Position numbers and translations under genes: made by a program. Source: an uncultured Gemmataceae bacterium (lineage in GTDB: Bacteria > Planctomycetota > Planctomycetia > Gemmatales > Gemmataceae). Taken from it: 64,000 nucleotides of DNA. The notes beneath the pieces were generated by a model. That model saw nothing but the letters and a program-made list of their open reading frames with translations, did no database searches and was not told the origin of the DNA. Location: NCBI GenBank assembly GCA_937923405.1, contig CALDUY010000008.1, forward strand, positions 186,001 to 250,000, in the 5' to 3' direction. Positions 56,135 to 64,000 of this stretch are shown one piece after another. Position 1 is the stretch's first letter. Each line of letters opens with the position of its first letter.

Positions 56135-57098
56135 CGTTTGCCTCTTCCAGCAGCTGCTCGACGTTGAGATCACTGCGCAGACTTCGTCCCCGTAGGTTGC
56201 GCACTAAGCGCATCCGCAATAGGGGGTACTCATCAAAGGGTCTAGTTCCACAGTTCCGAACCCGGGAACCGCCCCTTCAGGAGCTTCGAGCTAGTCGTCA
56301 TGACTAGAAACTCGATCCCTGACGATATCTTCCCTGATAGATCGACATAACAAGCCTGCCTTGGCATTCTTGCTTGGGCAGGTGTACAGCGAGAGAGACT
56401 GTAGCAAAGGTGGCGAGAACATCTCGAACAACCGTCATCGTCCAAGTAAGGAGTCGACTACGATTGAACCGCGATCGAAGGTGATCTCTAGCTCCAAACA
56501 AGTCAGACTCGAAAGATCTTGGCTGGAGTTAGGGCCCAATGAAGAGGTTGGATTGAAGGAGAGGAACCCCCCAACACGAGCTTTTGACGCATGACTTATG
56601 TAAAAGCCACTCGTCAGAACACCTCGACCGACCGTACTCGGCAAGGAGAGCAAGTTTTTTAGTGCTGTCAGAAGACCGTGCTCAGAAATCGACATACGCA
56701 ACTGCCTCTTGCATTATTGACTCTGGGCAAGCCACACTAAGAAACCTGTTCCGGATGCACAGACTTCTCGCTTGGCGTAAACATTACGCGGCTATCGCTG
56801 GTTTACATTAAACCCGATTACTTGTCCATGTACTCATAAAAACTCATCTCTTCATCAAATCTTCACATTTCTAGTTTCCGTGGTAAGGATCATTCTTTAC
56901 TCACCGATAAATGAGATCATTTGTAGAATAACGAACGATTTTCAGAAGAAGAACACATCAGTGATCTTTTACAGGTGAGGAACATTTTCTATATTCGCTA
57001 GGTGTACAGCCGCGTTCGCTGTGTCCCTCGGAAACAGAAGTCAGAGTTAATGCCGCGCTCATCGGCGGCCTGATGTTGCCCACTGGCACGGAGAAGAG
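56135..57098. other. Long divergent intergenic region in the polysaccharide locus
   Basis: About 960 bases lie between the WecA-like gene (minus) and the exosortase gene (plus). Short frames occur on both strands but have no domain and overlap each other. The part 56810-57000 is AT-rich (for example around 56821-56960) and probably holds the exosortase promoter; GATCATT occurs twice there, at about 56889 and 56912-56918. The sequence AGGTGTACAGC also occurs twice, at about 56379 and 57000. I found no RNA gene. Confidence 0.5.
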
Positions 57099-58778
57099 AT
57101 GTCCACACTTGTTGAACGCGCTTCCAAGGATGCGCGAGATCAGCTAGAGAAACCGGATCGCGCAGGATGGTTTCTCGTGACTGCAGTCGCTCTGATCGTC
57201 GCGTATGCCCCTCTGCTTTATCAACATGGGGTGCTACTCTGGTTGCGTCCTCATTATCAGTTTTTTCCGCTGGCGATTTTGGCGGCGGGATGGCTCGGCA
57301 TAACTCGATATCGGTCTCTCGGTCGATTGTCGCCGGGCCAAACAGAACCGGCCACGATTGGTTTGACGTTGGCCCTTGGGATTCTGTGCGGCGCGATTGC
57401 CTTAGATTCACCCTGGTTGGCCGCGGTGTCCCTGCCGATCTTACTGAGTTCTCTCAGCTATGCAGCAGGAGGATGGACACTATTGCGAGCTATGTTGCCC
57501 GCGCTGGTCATGTTGGGGGTCCTCGTTCCTCCGCCGTTCGAACTCGACCGCAGCTTGGTTCTCTGGCTGCAACGGCAAACCACGACCTGGAGCAGTACCC
57601 TGCTCGACTTGATCGGGGTCACCCATCTAATCGCCGGCAACGTCGTCGAGCTGCCTGGCCAACGGCTACTGGTCGATGAAGCCTGCAGCGGTGTGAACTC
57701 TCTGTTTGTGATCGTCGCCTGCACGCTTTTCGTCATCTTCGCGGAGCGTCGCCCCTTGGTATGGGCGTTGTTATTGTTGACGGCCGCGATCGGGTGGGTT
57801 TTATTGGCCAACGTGCTACGTGTCTTTTTGCTGACCCTTCTTAAGGGACGCTATCAGATTGACTTAACCACCGGATGGAAACACGACGTCTTCGGATTCT
57901 TGCTATTTGGGATCGCACTTCTATTGATTTGGAGTACTGATCGGTTTTTGAGATTTCTGTTTAGTCCGATTGACGAATCCTTACTCGCTCCAGAATCAGC
58001 AATTCCCTCGTCCGCAAAAAAGGTGCTGATCGATCGTAAACCGACAACGTTTCCCGATGGAATTGGACTTCTCACCTCGTGGGGCCTGATGCTCCCCGCT
58101 CTGCTGCTGGCGGTTCTTCAAGTGGATATCCTACTGGCCGATGGCATGGTCGCGCCCAATTTGTCGCCAGCAAAATCACTCGATCAACTCTCTGGAGCAA
58201 CACTTCCCAAAGAATGGGGGCGTTGGAAGCAAGTCGAATTCGAGACGCGAACTCGAAACCCCGGCAGCTATTTTGGCGAAGTGTCGAAAACGTGGATGTA
58301 TGAACTCGGTCGCAACACTGCCGCTTACTCCGTGGACTATCCCTTCCCGGCATGGCACGATCTCACTCGCTGTTATACCAGTCAAGGCTGGGTCATCACG
58401 CAAGAGGAGGTACATCCACCGGAAGATAACCGGCTCGGCTTCGTCGAAGTTGTCATGAATCGCCCAGGTTATCGTGAAGGATACCTGATCTTTAGCCAGT
58501 TTGATCGACACGGAGAACCCCTTCATTGTCGACTTAGCGGAGCTGGTTTATCGCTCTATCGGCATGGGCGAACGCTGGAACGTTGGCAAAAGCGCTTTTA
58601 CGGAACAACCAATCCAAATGGTGTCGAGTTGCCTCCCGTGTATCAGGTACAGCTATTTGTTGAGACGTTTTTCCCGCTATCGTCGCAAGAAACTGAACTG
58701 TGTCGCTCCTTCTATCAACAGGGGTTATTAAAAATCCGCCCGTATCTCAACGACGACGTGAAAGGAGAGAATCGATGA
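57099..58778 (+). CDS. Exosortase with C-terminal EpsI-like domain (XrtU-type)
   Basis: A 559-residue protein with GGAGAAGAG before the ATG. Eight or so membrane segments lie in residues 25-290. The exosortase triad is complete: Cys at about 196 (EACSGVNS), Arg at about 241 (LANVLRVFLL) and His at about 262 (GWKHDVFGF). The C-terminal domain (about 340-555) resembles EpsI, as in fused exosortases of planctomycetes. Exosortases cleave PEP-CTERM-type sorting tails and pass proteins to the cell surface in step with exopolysaccharide production. It overlaps the TPR gene by 4 bases. No sorted substrate was found in the window. Confidence 0.92.
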   Translation: MSTLVERASKDARDQLEKPDRAGWFLVTAVALIVAYAPLLYQHGVLLWLRPHYQFFPLAILAAGWLGITRYRSLGRLSPGQTEPATIGLTLALGILCGAIALDSPWLAAVSLPILLSSLSYAAGGWTLLRAMLPALVMLGVLVPPPFELDRSLVLWLQRQTTTWSSTLLDLIGVTHLIAGNVVELPGQRLLVDEACSGVNSLFVIVACTLFVIFAERRPLVWALLLLTAAIGWVLLANVLRVFLLTLLKGRYQIDLTTGWKHDVFGFLLFGIALLLIWSTDRFLRFLFSPIDESLLAPESAIPSSAKKVLIDRKPTTFPDGIGLLTSWGLMLPALLLAVLQVDILLADGMVAPNLSPAKSLDQLSGATLPKEWGRWKQVEFETRTRNPGSYFGEVSKTWMYELGRNTAAYSVDYPFPAWHDLTRCYTSQGWVITQEEVHPPEDNRLGFVEVVMNRPGYREGYLIFSQFDRHGEPLHCRLSGAGLSLYRHGRTLERWQKRFYGTTNPNGVELPPVYQVQLFVETFFPLSSQETELCRSFYQQGLLKIRPYLNDDVKGENR

Positions 58779-60238
58779 AGATCTTCGCTCGCGGCACTCT
58801 CGCGGTACGTCGTTGGTGGCTGACGCGCCAATGGAGCTTACTGCTGCCGGCCTTACCCGCACTGTTGGCTGTGGCTGGAACGTTGACGGTAATTGGGTTT
58901 ACTCTAGCGGTCGATGAACGAGACATCATGGCTCGCTATGAACGGGAAGCGGAAGAATACTTAAAAGCCAAGCAATATGACGCAGCACTGACCTGCTATG
59001 AACGACTGACTTTGGCAGCACCGCAATCTCGCGAGGCTCTGTATGGCCTGGCCTTGGCTTGCGCGGGGAAAAAAGAACAAGAACGTGCCTTGTTACTGAT
59101 GAAAGAATTGGCCCCTCACGAAGGAGGCGGATACGCCGAAGCCCATCTGTGGTGGGCCAAACACTTGATTCAAACTGGCGGCACCTCCAAGGAAAACTTG
59201 GATCTGGTGGAACGGCATCTGCTGCATGCTCTGGAAATGCGAACCAAAGATGCTGAGACCGCAAACGGCTTACTAGGTGAACTCTATCTCAGCCGTGGTG
59301 AGTTGGATAAAGCCGAGGATCGTCTTCGTTGGGCTGTGGGAGAGAATCCGCAATTGCACCTCCGCTTAGCTCAACTTTACTACACTCGTGGAGATCAGAT
59401 CAACGGTCGAAATTCGGCCGAGCAAGCTGTGCGGTTCTTTCAAGCATGGACCAAATCGGAGTTGCACGCACGCAGCGGTCGATTAGGTCTAGCGGATGCC
59501 TACATCATGTTGGGAGACTTTCCCTCGGCGATAAAAGAGCTGCAAGAAGGACTGAACGCGACCAACGATCAGGAATACCGTCGCGCCATGGCTCGTGTGT
59601 ACATCGGTTGGTCAGAACATGTGGCCAAAACGAAGCCGAACAGTGTCGGCGATCAGTTGAATTACATGGAAAAGGGCCTGGCCATCGATCCGGACAACCA
59701 CGAACTCGTTCTTCGCATTTGGTCGATGTTACAATTGAAGGGAAAAGAGTCGGAAAAAGCCTACGCAGTCCTTCGCAAGCAGCTCTCCAGTGGCAAGGGA
59801 ACAGCGTTGACCCATCTGGCCTTAGGCATGCATGCCTGGGATGAGGGCAAGCAGGAGGAGGCTTTGGTTCATCTGGAGCAGGCCTATAAACTGGCTCCGT
59901 CCATGGCTCTGGTTGCCAACAATCTCGCTTGGGTCTTGGCTAACACCAAACCACCACAGCTCCAGCGTGCCTTGACCTTGATCAACAGTGTCTTGGAACG
60001 TTGGCCCAACGAACCGATGTTCCGAGACACGCGAGCCTACATCCACTACCGCATGGAAAACTGGAAGGAAGCCTTAAACGATTACCAAGCGGCACTTCCT
60101 GCTTATGCGCACACGCCGAATATTCACGAACGCTTGTCGGAAGTCTACAGAAAGTTGAACCTCAAAGTCATGTCCGACGAGCATGCCCAGCGTGCTCAAG
60201 AACTTCGCGCGGAGATGAACAAAAAGAAAAAGCCCTGA
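58775..60238 (+). CDS. TPR membrane protein linked to exosortase
   Basis: About 487 residues from the ATG at 58775, with AAAGGAGAG upstream; ATGA overlaps the exosortase stop. One membrane segment (about 25-48, LLPALPALLAVAGTLTVIGF) precedes a chain of TPR units across about 60-480 (EYLKAKQYDAALTCYERLTL, LGELYLSRGELDKAEDRLRW, LADAYIMLGDFPSAIKELQE and more). TPR proteins often accompany exosortases and EPS synthesis genes (PrsT- or EpsR-like), where they act as assembly scaffolds. The final residues are a Lys tail (NKKKKP). Confidence 0.88.
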   Translation: MKIFARGTLAVRRWWLTRQWSLLLPALPALLAVAGTLTVIGFTLAVDERDIMARYEREAEEYLKAKQYDAALTCYERLTLAAPQSREALYGLALACAGKKEQERALLLMKELAPHEGGGYAEAHLWWAKHLIQTGGTSKENLDLVERHLLHALEMRTKDAETANGLLGELYLSRGELDKAEDRLRWAVGENPQLHLRLAQLYYTRGDQINGRNSAEQAVRFFQAWTKSELHARSGRLGLADAYIMLGDFPSAIKELQEGLNATNDQEYRRAMARVYIGWSEHVAKTKPNSVGDQLNYMEKGLAIDPDNHELVLRIWSMLQLKGKESEKAYAVLRKQLSSGKGTALTHLALGMHAWDEGKQEEALVHLEQAYKLAPSMALVANNLAWVLANTKPPQLQRALTLINSVLERWPNEPMFRDTRAYIHYRMENWKEALNDYQAALPAYAHTPNIHERLSEVYRKLNLKVMSDEHAQRAQELRAEMNKKKKP

Positions 60239-60342
60239 GCCGAAATGAAATCGTTCCTTGATGAGATGGCACAAATTATGGCGGGTAAAGAGTTAGGCAG
60301 TTGAGAGCGTAGGCTCGTGTTTTTCTCCCCCTCACCCTTGAT

Positions 60343-60364
60343 CCTTTCTCCCCGAGGAGAGAGG
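60343..60364. terminator. Hairpin downstream of the TPR gene
   Basis: A 9-bp stem with a CCGA loop, about 105 bases after the TPR stop and without a U-run. It may end that transcript weakly or be part of an interspersed repeat. Confidence 0.4.
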
Positions 60365-60392
60365 AGGATCCCCAATTAGAGCGCTTCTCCAA

Positions 60393-60524
60393 ATGGTGTA
60401 GCGGCAACAAGGGATGAAGCGCGTTCGCAGACGGAAACTTGCTTTCGCCGGCGAAAGCCTACGGCTACCTGCCAATCCGAATCGGTGTAGGCGCAGGCTT
60501 TTGCCGGCGCTCCGCTACACCATG
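60393..60524. repeat. Palindromic repeat element (REP/MITE-like)
   Basis: Perfect 12-bp terminal inverted repeats (ATGGTGTAGCGG and its complement) bound a 132-base element. Inside lies a perfect 18-bp palindrome at 60441-60458 (GCTTTCGCCGGCGAAAGC), and GGTGTAGGCGCAGGCTTTTG at 60485-60504 repeats parts of both. No coding frame lies within it. The layout is that of a miniature inverted-repeat or REP-type element. Confidence 0.75.
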
Positions 60525-60573
60525 TTGTAACGCGTACTAATTGGTACCGTCTTATCAAGAAACCGTCGGCGGC

Positions 60574-63500
60574 TCAGGCTCTTGGCCAGCGTATCTCAAA
60601 GCGCGAGCCAGAGCCTGGGTTGCTCTGTACCTCGATCACACCGCCGTAGCTTTTGATAATTTGCTGGACAATCGCAAGCCCGAGTCCGGTTCCTCGCTCC
60701 TTGGTGGTATAGAATGGCTCAAAAATGCGATCTCGAATCTCCGGATTTATTCCCAAGCCGTTGTCCGTCACGGCGAGATGTATCCACTCCTGATGTCCAA
60801 ACGCGGAAACCTGCAGAACTCCTCCCTGAGGCATCGCATCACGTGCGTTGAGACAGAGGTTCATGAGAACTTGCTGAACCTGGGTCTCGTCGGCCACAAT
60901 CGATAATGGCTCTGAGGAGAGATTTTCGACCAAGGTGATGGAACTGGGCAGTGTGACGCGCAATAACTCCAGCGTTCGTCGAACAACGGCAACTAACTCC
61001 AGTCGACAGGGAAGAGTTCGCCGTTGTTTGCTAAATGTCAAGAGTTGCGACGCCAACATGGAAGCTTGTTCCGCCGCGTGAGTGATCCGCTTCAGATCTT
61101 CGTGAACTGGATGGTTACCTAGCAAATGCTGCTGTGCCATGTCCGCGAGATTCAGGACTACGCTTAGCACATTGTTGAAGTCGTGAGCCACTCCCGAGGC
61201 GAGACGCCCAACCAGTTCCAGTCGACGAGATCGCTCTAGTTCGCGCTCCAATTGACGTTGTCGAGTTATGTCCAGCATCAAGGAAATGAAGCCCTGTAGA
61301 ATGCCATTCTGATAGCGTGGCTGGTTGATGGTGAAACAGACTCGTTCAGAACCATCTTTGGCTCGATAGCGAAACTCGTGACTAACTTCCTTGCCCTCCA
61401 GAGCGGCCCGTGCCATGCAGAGTACCTGCTCTTGATCGTCTGGATGAATAACAGATAACCAAACTTGAGGATCGTTTATTTCGGAAAGGTCATAACCGCT
61501 GATTGTTTTCAAGGCTGGATTAGCGTAGGTGAGTCGCATAGCACGATCGACTTGTATCAAGACGATCGGTAACGAATTGACCAAGCCACGATACCGTTCC
61601 TCAGAAGCACGGATGGCCTCGCGAGCCTGAATAGTCGCAGTGATGTCGGTAAAGGTGGTCACGACTCCCTGCCCGATTGGTACGGCATTGACCAGCAGCC
61701 ACTTGCCTCGAAACGACTTTCTACTCGCCTTGTCCGAGTCGCTGGAAGCTTGTTTGGCCGGAAGTGTTCCCAACACAAACTGACGGACAGGACGGCCCGT
61801 TCGTAGCGCGACCTCAGTAGGATGGTCATGAGAGGACATCGGCAATCCAGTCTCATAAACGAATTGCCAGCCCAACTCGAACAGAGTACAACCTTGAAGC
61901 GATTCAGTTGGCCGATTGAAGAAAGATGAGGCCGCCTGATTCGACTTGACGATGACTCCTTTGCTATCTTGAACGAGCAGGCCCTCAGCCATCGATTCAA
62001 TCACGGCACGGAGTCGACCTTCGCTATCCATGCGAGCGGCTTCCGCCTGGTGCAAGGCAGTCAGATCCTCTAGCACCCATACGGCACAGTCAGGAGAATC
62101 TCGACCGCTCAGATGAACCGGGGCAGCCCAAGTCACCAAAGGAACACGCCTACCGTCCGCGCGATGAACCACGATGTCGTCGCGCATGGTCGTTCTCCCT
62201 TGACGAAGAGCGAGATAGACCGGCAATTCCTCGGCGGGATAAGGGGTCCCATCGGGACGATGCAGGCGATAAATGCGCGGCAATAACTCCAAACTGGCAG
62301 CACTATCTTCGCGTGAACCAAGCAACTGTCTAGCTCGGGCGTTGACCAGAATCGGGATTCCATTCGGCCCCTGAACAAAAAACACCCCGGTTGGCAAGTT
62401 GGTGATGAGCGCGTTAAACAAACTTGTTATCCGCCGCAAATCATCGGCCAGATATCGCTGTTCTGTGATGTCCGTGACCACGCCTTCCCAACCAACTAGC
62501 GTACCATCGATCGACCAGCGCGGAGCCAGCGTGTCTCGAAGCCATCGAGTGGATCGATTGGGCCAGGGTTGGGCAATGGAATTCGTCTCGTCAAGGGCGA
62601 TCGACTCTCCATGTAACGAAGAATGTTTATGTGACAGTCGATACTCGCAAACCACTGGTTCGGATTGTCGGCCAAGTTGCTCCAGCGCTGCCAGGATCAC
62701 CACCTGATCCTCAGGATGCACGTGAGACAACCACGAGGAATAATCGCCGAGTAACTCCTCGGCACGACAGCCGAACAGTTGCTGGCTTGCGGCAGACACC
62801 AAAGTGACTTCAGCCAAACCTTGCTTGGCGACTAAAGGCAAGTTCGACGAGAGCGAGTTGGAAGCCGTTCGTAGAAACCGCGCGCTATAGACCACTATCG
62901 GGACATGTGCTATCACTTGGCGATAGCCTGTTTCATGAAGGCGAACCCAGGACGAGGCGGCAGACACCAATAACCCAGCAGCACATTGGGCGACCAGATG
63001 AGCTTGTAACAAGGTTTGTTGCACGAATTCTTCTGGAGAAGGATAGAAGCGTCTGGCGACCAGAGGCAACAACGCCGAAGCGGCAGCCGTGACCGTGCCA
63101 CCACGTAACCCCTGCCGTAAGCTCGCCCAAACAATGAGGAGAATCTGCACTCCCCACAATTGCCACCCCATCAGTTCTCGGCCATGCAGTTGACTAAGAA
63201 TCAAGCTCAAAATACTGGTACAGGCGGCCAAGCCAATGATTTCCAACCAGTCGCCTGGCAATGGAGTTTCCAAACGACTTGCAGCGAGATCTTCGGCCCG
63301 AGAAGGCTGTTTACGCGGAATGGGCACTTCGAGGGTTGGATCAGATGGTTTAGCGTTCGTTGGTTTTCGAGGAGCCCGAGGCAGACGGTCCGTTGTGTTT
63401 GGTTGAGTGGGATTCAATAACCCACGTCGTTTAAACCAGGGAGTGAGTATCACAAGCAGGGGCGAACCAAGAATCAACATCCCCAGAGCATGCTCCAGCC

Positions 63501-64000
63501 ATAAAAATATAAATTGGATCGCCATTAGATCATTAGCCGGATTGATCAACCCCACAGTGCGCAACAGAAGAAGCCGTGGCACAGCCAACAACACGGCACT
63601 GAGTCCAGCAACGAGGAGAACGAACTGCATAGCGGACTGCGGGTCAGCCAGTTGAGTGTTTCCCCCTGCCCGATGCCGATACAGCCACCAGGCTAGACAG
63701 GCCTCCGCAGCAGTTAAGGCACCATCGACCAAGATCCAGCCGCCAAAAGCCATCGAAAATTCGTCGCCTCGAAGCCTCAATGCAGCTCGGATCAGCAGCA
63801 GCAGAAGCGAGCCAATGGCCACCGCCGACAACGCGAATCGCCAACCAAACCACGCCACCAGGAGCAAGGCGATTCCCGCACTGGGCGACCAAGACGGAAC
63901 GATCGAAACACTCCAGAGCAAGGGATGCGACAGAATAAACAGTACGACGACGAGACCAAAGATCTCGCGTTGTTGCAGGGGTGATGGGGGTCGAGGAGAC
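60574..64000 (-). CDS. Multi-PAS membrane sensor histidine kinase (partial, 5' end outside window)
   Basis: At least 1140 residues; the reading frame stays open to the edge at 64000, so the true start lies outside. A TTG at 63921 is not a convincing start, because hydrophobic sequence continues upstream of it (IFGLVVVLFILSHPLLW). The N-terminus has about eight to ten membrane segments with a Pro-rich loop. Several PAS domains follow (for example RITSLFNALITNLPTGVFFV, RYRGLVNSLPIVLIQVDRAM). The kinase core has the phospho-His in GRLASGVAHDFNNVLSVVL and an ATPase domain with LMNLCLNARDAMP, DNGLGIN and GTGLGLAIVQQI. No receiver domain is fused. Its signal and partner are unknown. Confidence 0.93.
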   Translation of the reverse strand, partial: SPRPPSPLQQREIFGLVVVLFILSHPLLWSVSIVPSWSPSAGIALLLVAWFGWRFALSAVAIGSLLLLLIRAALRLRGDEFSMAFGGWILVDGALTAAEACLAWWLYRHRAGGNTQLADPQSAMQFVLLVAGLSAVLLAVPRLLLLRTVGLINPANDLMAIQFIFLWLEHALGMLILGSPLLVILTPWFKRRGLLNPTQPNTTDRLPRAPRKPTNAKPSDPTLEVPIPRKQPSRAEDLAASRLETPLPGDWLEIIGLAACTSILSLILSQLHGRELMGWQLWGVQILLIVWASLRQGLRGGTVTAAASALLPLVARRFYPSPEEFVQQTLLQAHLVAQCAAGLLVSAASSWVRLHETGYRQVIAHVPIVVYSARFLRTASNSLSSNLPLVAKQGLAEVTLVSAASQQLFGCRAEELLGDYSSWLSHVHPEDQVVILAALEQLGRQSEPVVCEYRLSHKHSSLHGESIALDETNSIAQPWPNRSTRWLRDTLAPRWSIDGTLVGWEGVVTDITEQRYLADDLRRITSLFNALITNLPTGVFFVQGPNGIPILVNARARQLLGSREDSAASLELLPRIYRLHRPDGTPYPAEELPVYLALRQGRTTMRDDIVVHRADGRRVPLVTWAAPVHLSGRDSPDCAVWVLEDLTALHQAEAARMDSEGRLRAVIESMAEGLLVQDSKGVIVKSNQAASSFFNRPTESLQGCTLFELGWQFVYETGLPMSSHDHPTEVALRTGRPVRQFVLGTLPAKQASSDSDKASRKSFRGKWLLVNAVPIGQGVVTTFTDITATIQAREAIRASEERYRGLVNSLPIVLIQVDRAMRLTYANPALKTISGYDLSEINDPQVWLSVIHPDDQEQVLCMARAALEGKEVSHEFRYRAKDGSERVCFTINQPRYQNGILQGFISLMLDITRQRQLERELERSRRLELVGRLASGVAHDFNNVLSVVLNLADMAQQHLLGNHPVHEDLKRITHAAEQASMLASQLLTFSKQRRTLPCRLELVAVVRRTLELLRVTLPSSITLVENLSSEPLSIVADETQVQQVLMNLCLNARDAMPQGGVLQVSAFGHQEWIHLAVTDNGLGINPEIRDRIFEPFYTTKERGTGLGLAIVQQIIKSYGGVIEVQSNPGSGSRFEIRWPRA

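Larger units (their letters stand above)
60239..60573. other. Repeat-containing intergenic region
   Basis: About 335 bases lie between two converging genes. It holds a small hairpin at 60343-60364 (CCTTTCTCC, loop CCGA, GGAGAGAGG with one G-U pair) and then the palindromic element at 60393-60524. No gene is seen. The pyrimidine-rich stretch before the hairpin resembles interspersed CCCTCACCC-type repeats seen in many bacterial genomes. Confidence 0.6.

Noticed and set aside
56135..57098. Small genes in the divergent region between the WecA-like and exosortase genes
   Set aside because: The frames (65-137 codons) conflict with each other, and none shows a domain, signal peptide or good ribosome site.
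63921..64000. Start of the histidine kinase at 63921
   Set aside because: The codon is TTG without a ribosome site, and the same frame continues open with hydrophobic residues to the window edge.

Overview
The window looks like a planctomycete chromosome, probably from the Gemmata side of the phylum. No single gene proves this. The combination points there: a TPR protein carrying two RNA-polymerase-alpha C-terminal domains beside tgt-yajC-secDF, a fused SecDF, an exosortase fused to an EpsI-like domain, a hopanoid cluster, a VIT/von Willebrand A protein behind an ECF sigma/anti-sigma pair, zinc-ribbon membrane proteins and a Tat-exported Gfo/Idh/MocA oxidoreductase. No rRNA, tRNA, CRISPR array, prophage or transposase was found.

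Layout. 0.3-4.7 kb: ECF sigma factor, membrane anti-sigma-like protein and exported VIT/vWA protein, closed by a bidirectional terminator shared with a sigma-70 factor (4.8-5.8 kb). 6.5-7.5 kb: response-regulator diguanylate cyclase. 7.5-12.3 kb: hopanoid genes hpnA, shc, hpnH and hpnG in one minus-strand run, preceded upstream by a flavoprotein and a Tat-exported oxidoreductase. 15-17.8 kb: two overlapping membrane GTPase genes. 18-25.8 kb: mixed metabolism (methyltransferase, LigD-phosphoesterase-like protein, amidase, exported methyltransferase, amino-acid permease, PilZ protein, TIM-barrel isomerase). 26-28 kb: groES-groEL. 28-37.5 kb: BON lipoprotein, pterin dehydratase, tRNA-dihydrouridine synthase, N4-type DNA methyltransferase overlapping a convergent helix-turn-helix-like gene, truD, aldehyde dehydrogenase, YbaK-type deacylase, a THUMP methyltransferase and small envelope proteins. 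37.6-43.9 kb: TPR/double alpha-CTD gene, tgt, yajC and secDF.

44-60 kb is a surface-polysaccharide and protein-sorting locus. A minus-strand operon makes nucleotide sugars and transfers them (two GT4 glycosyltransferases, rfbA, rfbB, an RmlD-like reductase). A plus-strand pair encodes a lipoprotein and a Wza-like export protein. A minus-strand run encodes a WecA-like initiating transferase, a Wzc-like tyrosine autokinase and a CpsB-type phosphatase. The divergent plus-strand pair is an exosortase and a TPR membrane protein. Together these can start, extend, control and export a polysaccharide, and process sorted proteins. A PAS-rich histidine kinase, cut by the right edge, follows after a palindromic repeat.

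Base composition changes along the window. Sampled lines are about 63% G+C in groEL but about 32% in secDF and in the sugar-nucleotide genes. The AT-rich zone starts inside conserved core genes, so it is not simply an acquired island.

The points most worth a second look are the polysaccharide-exosortase locus with its extended WecA-like enzyme, the double alpha-CTD TPR protein, the paired membrane GTPases, the exported methyltransferase, the stand-alone LigD-type phosphoesterase, the long tail-to-tail gene overlaps, and the palindromic element at 60.4 kb.
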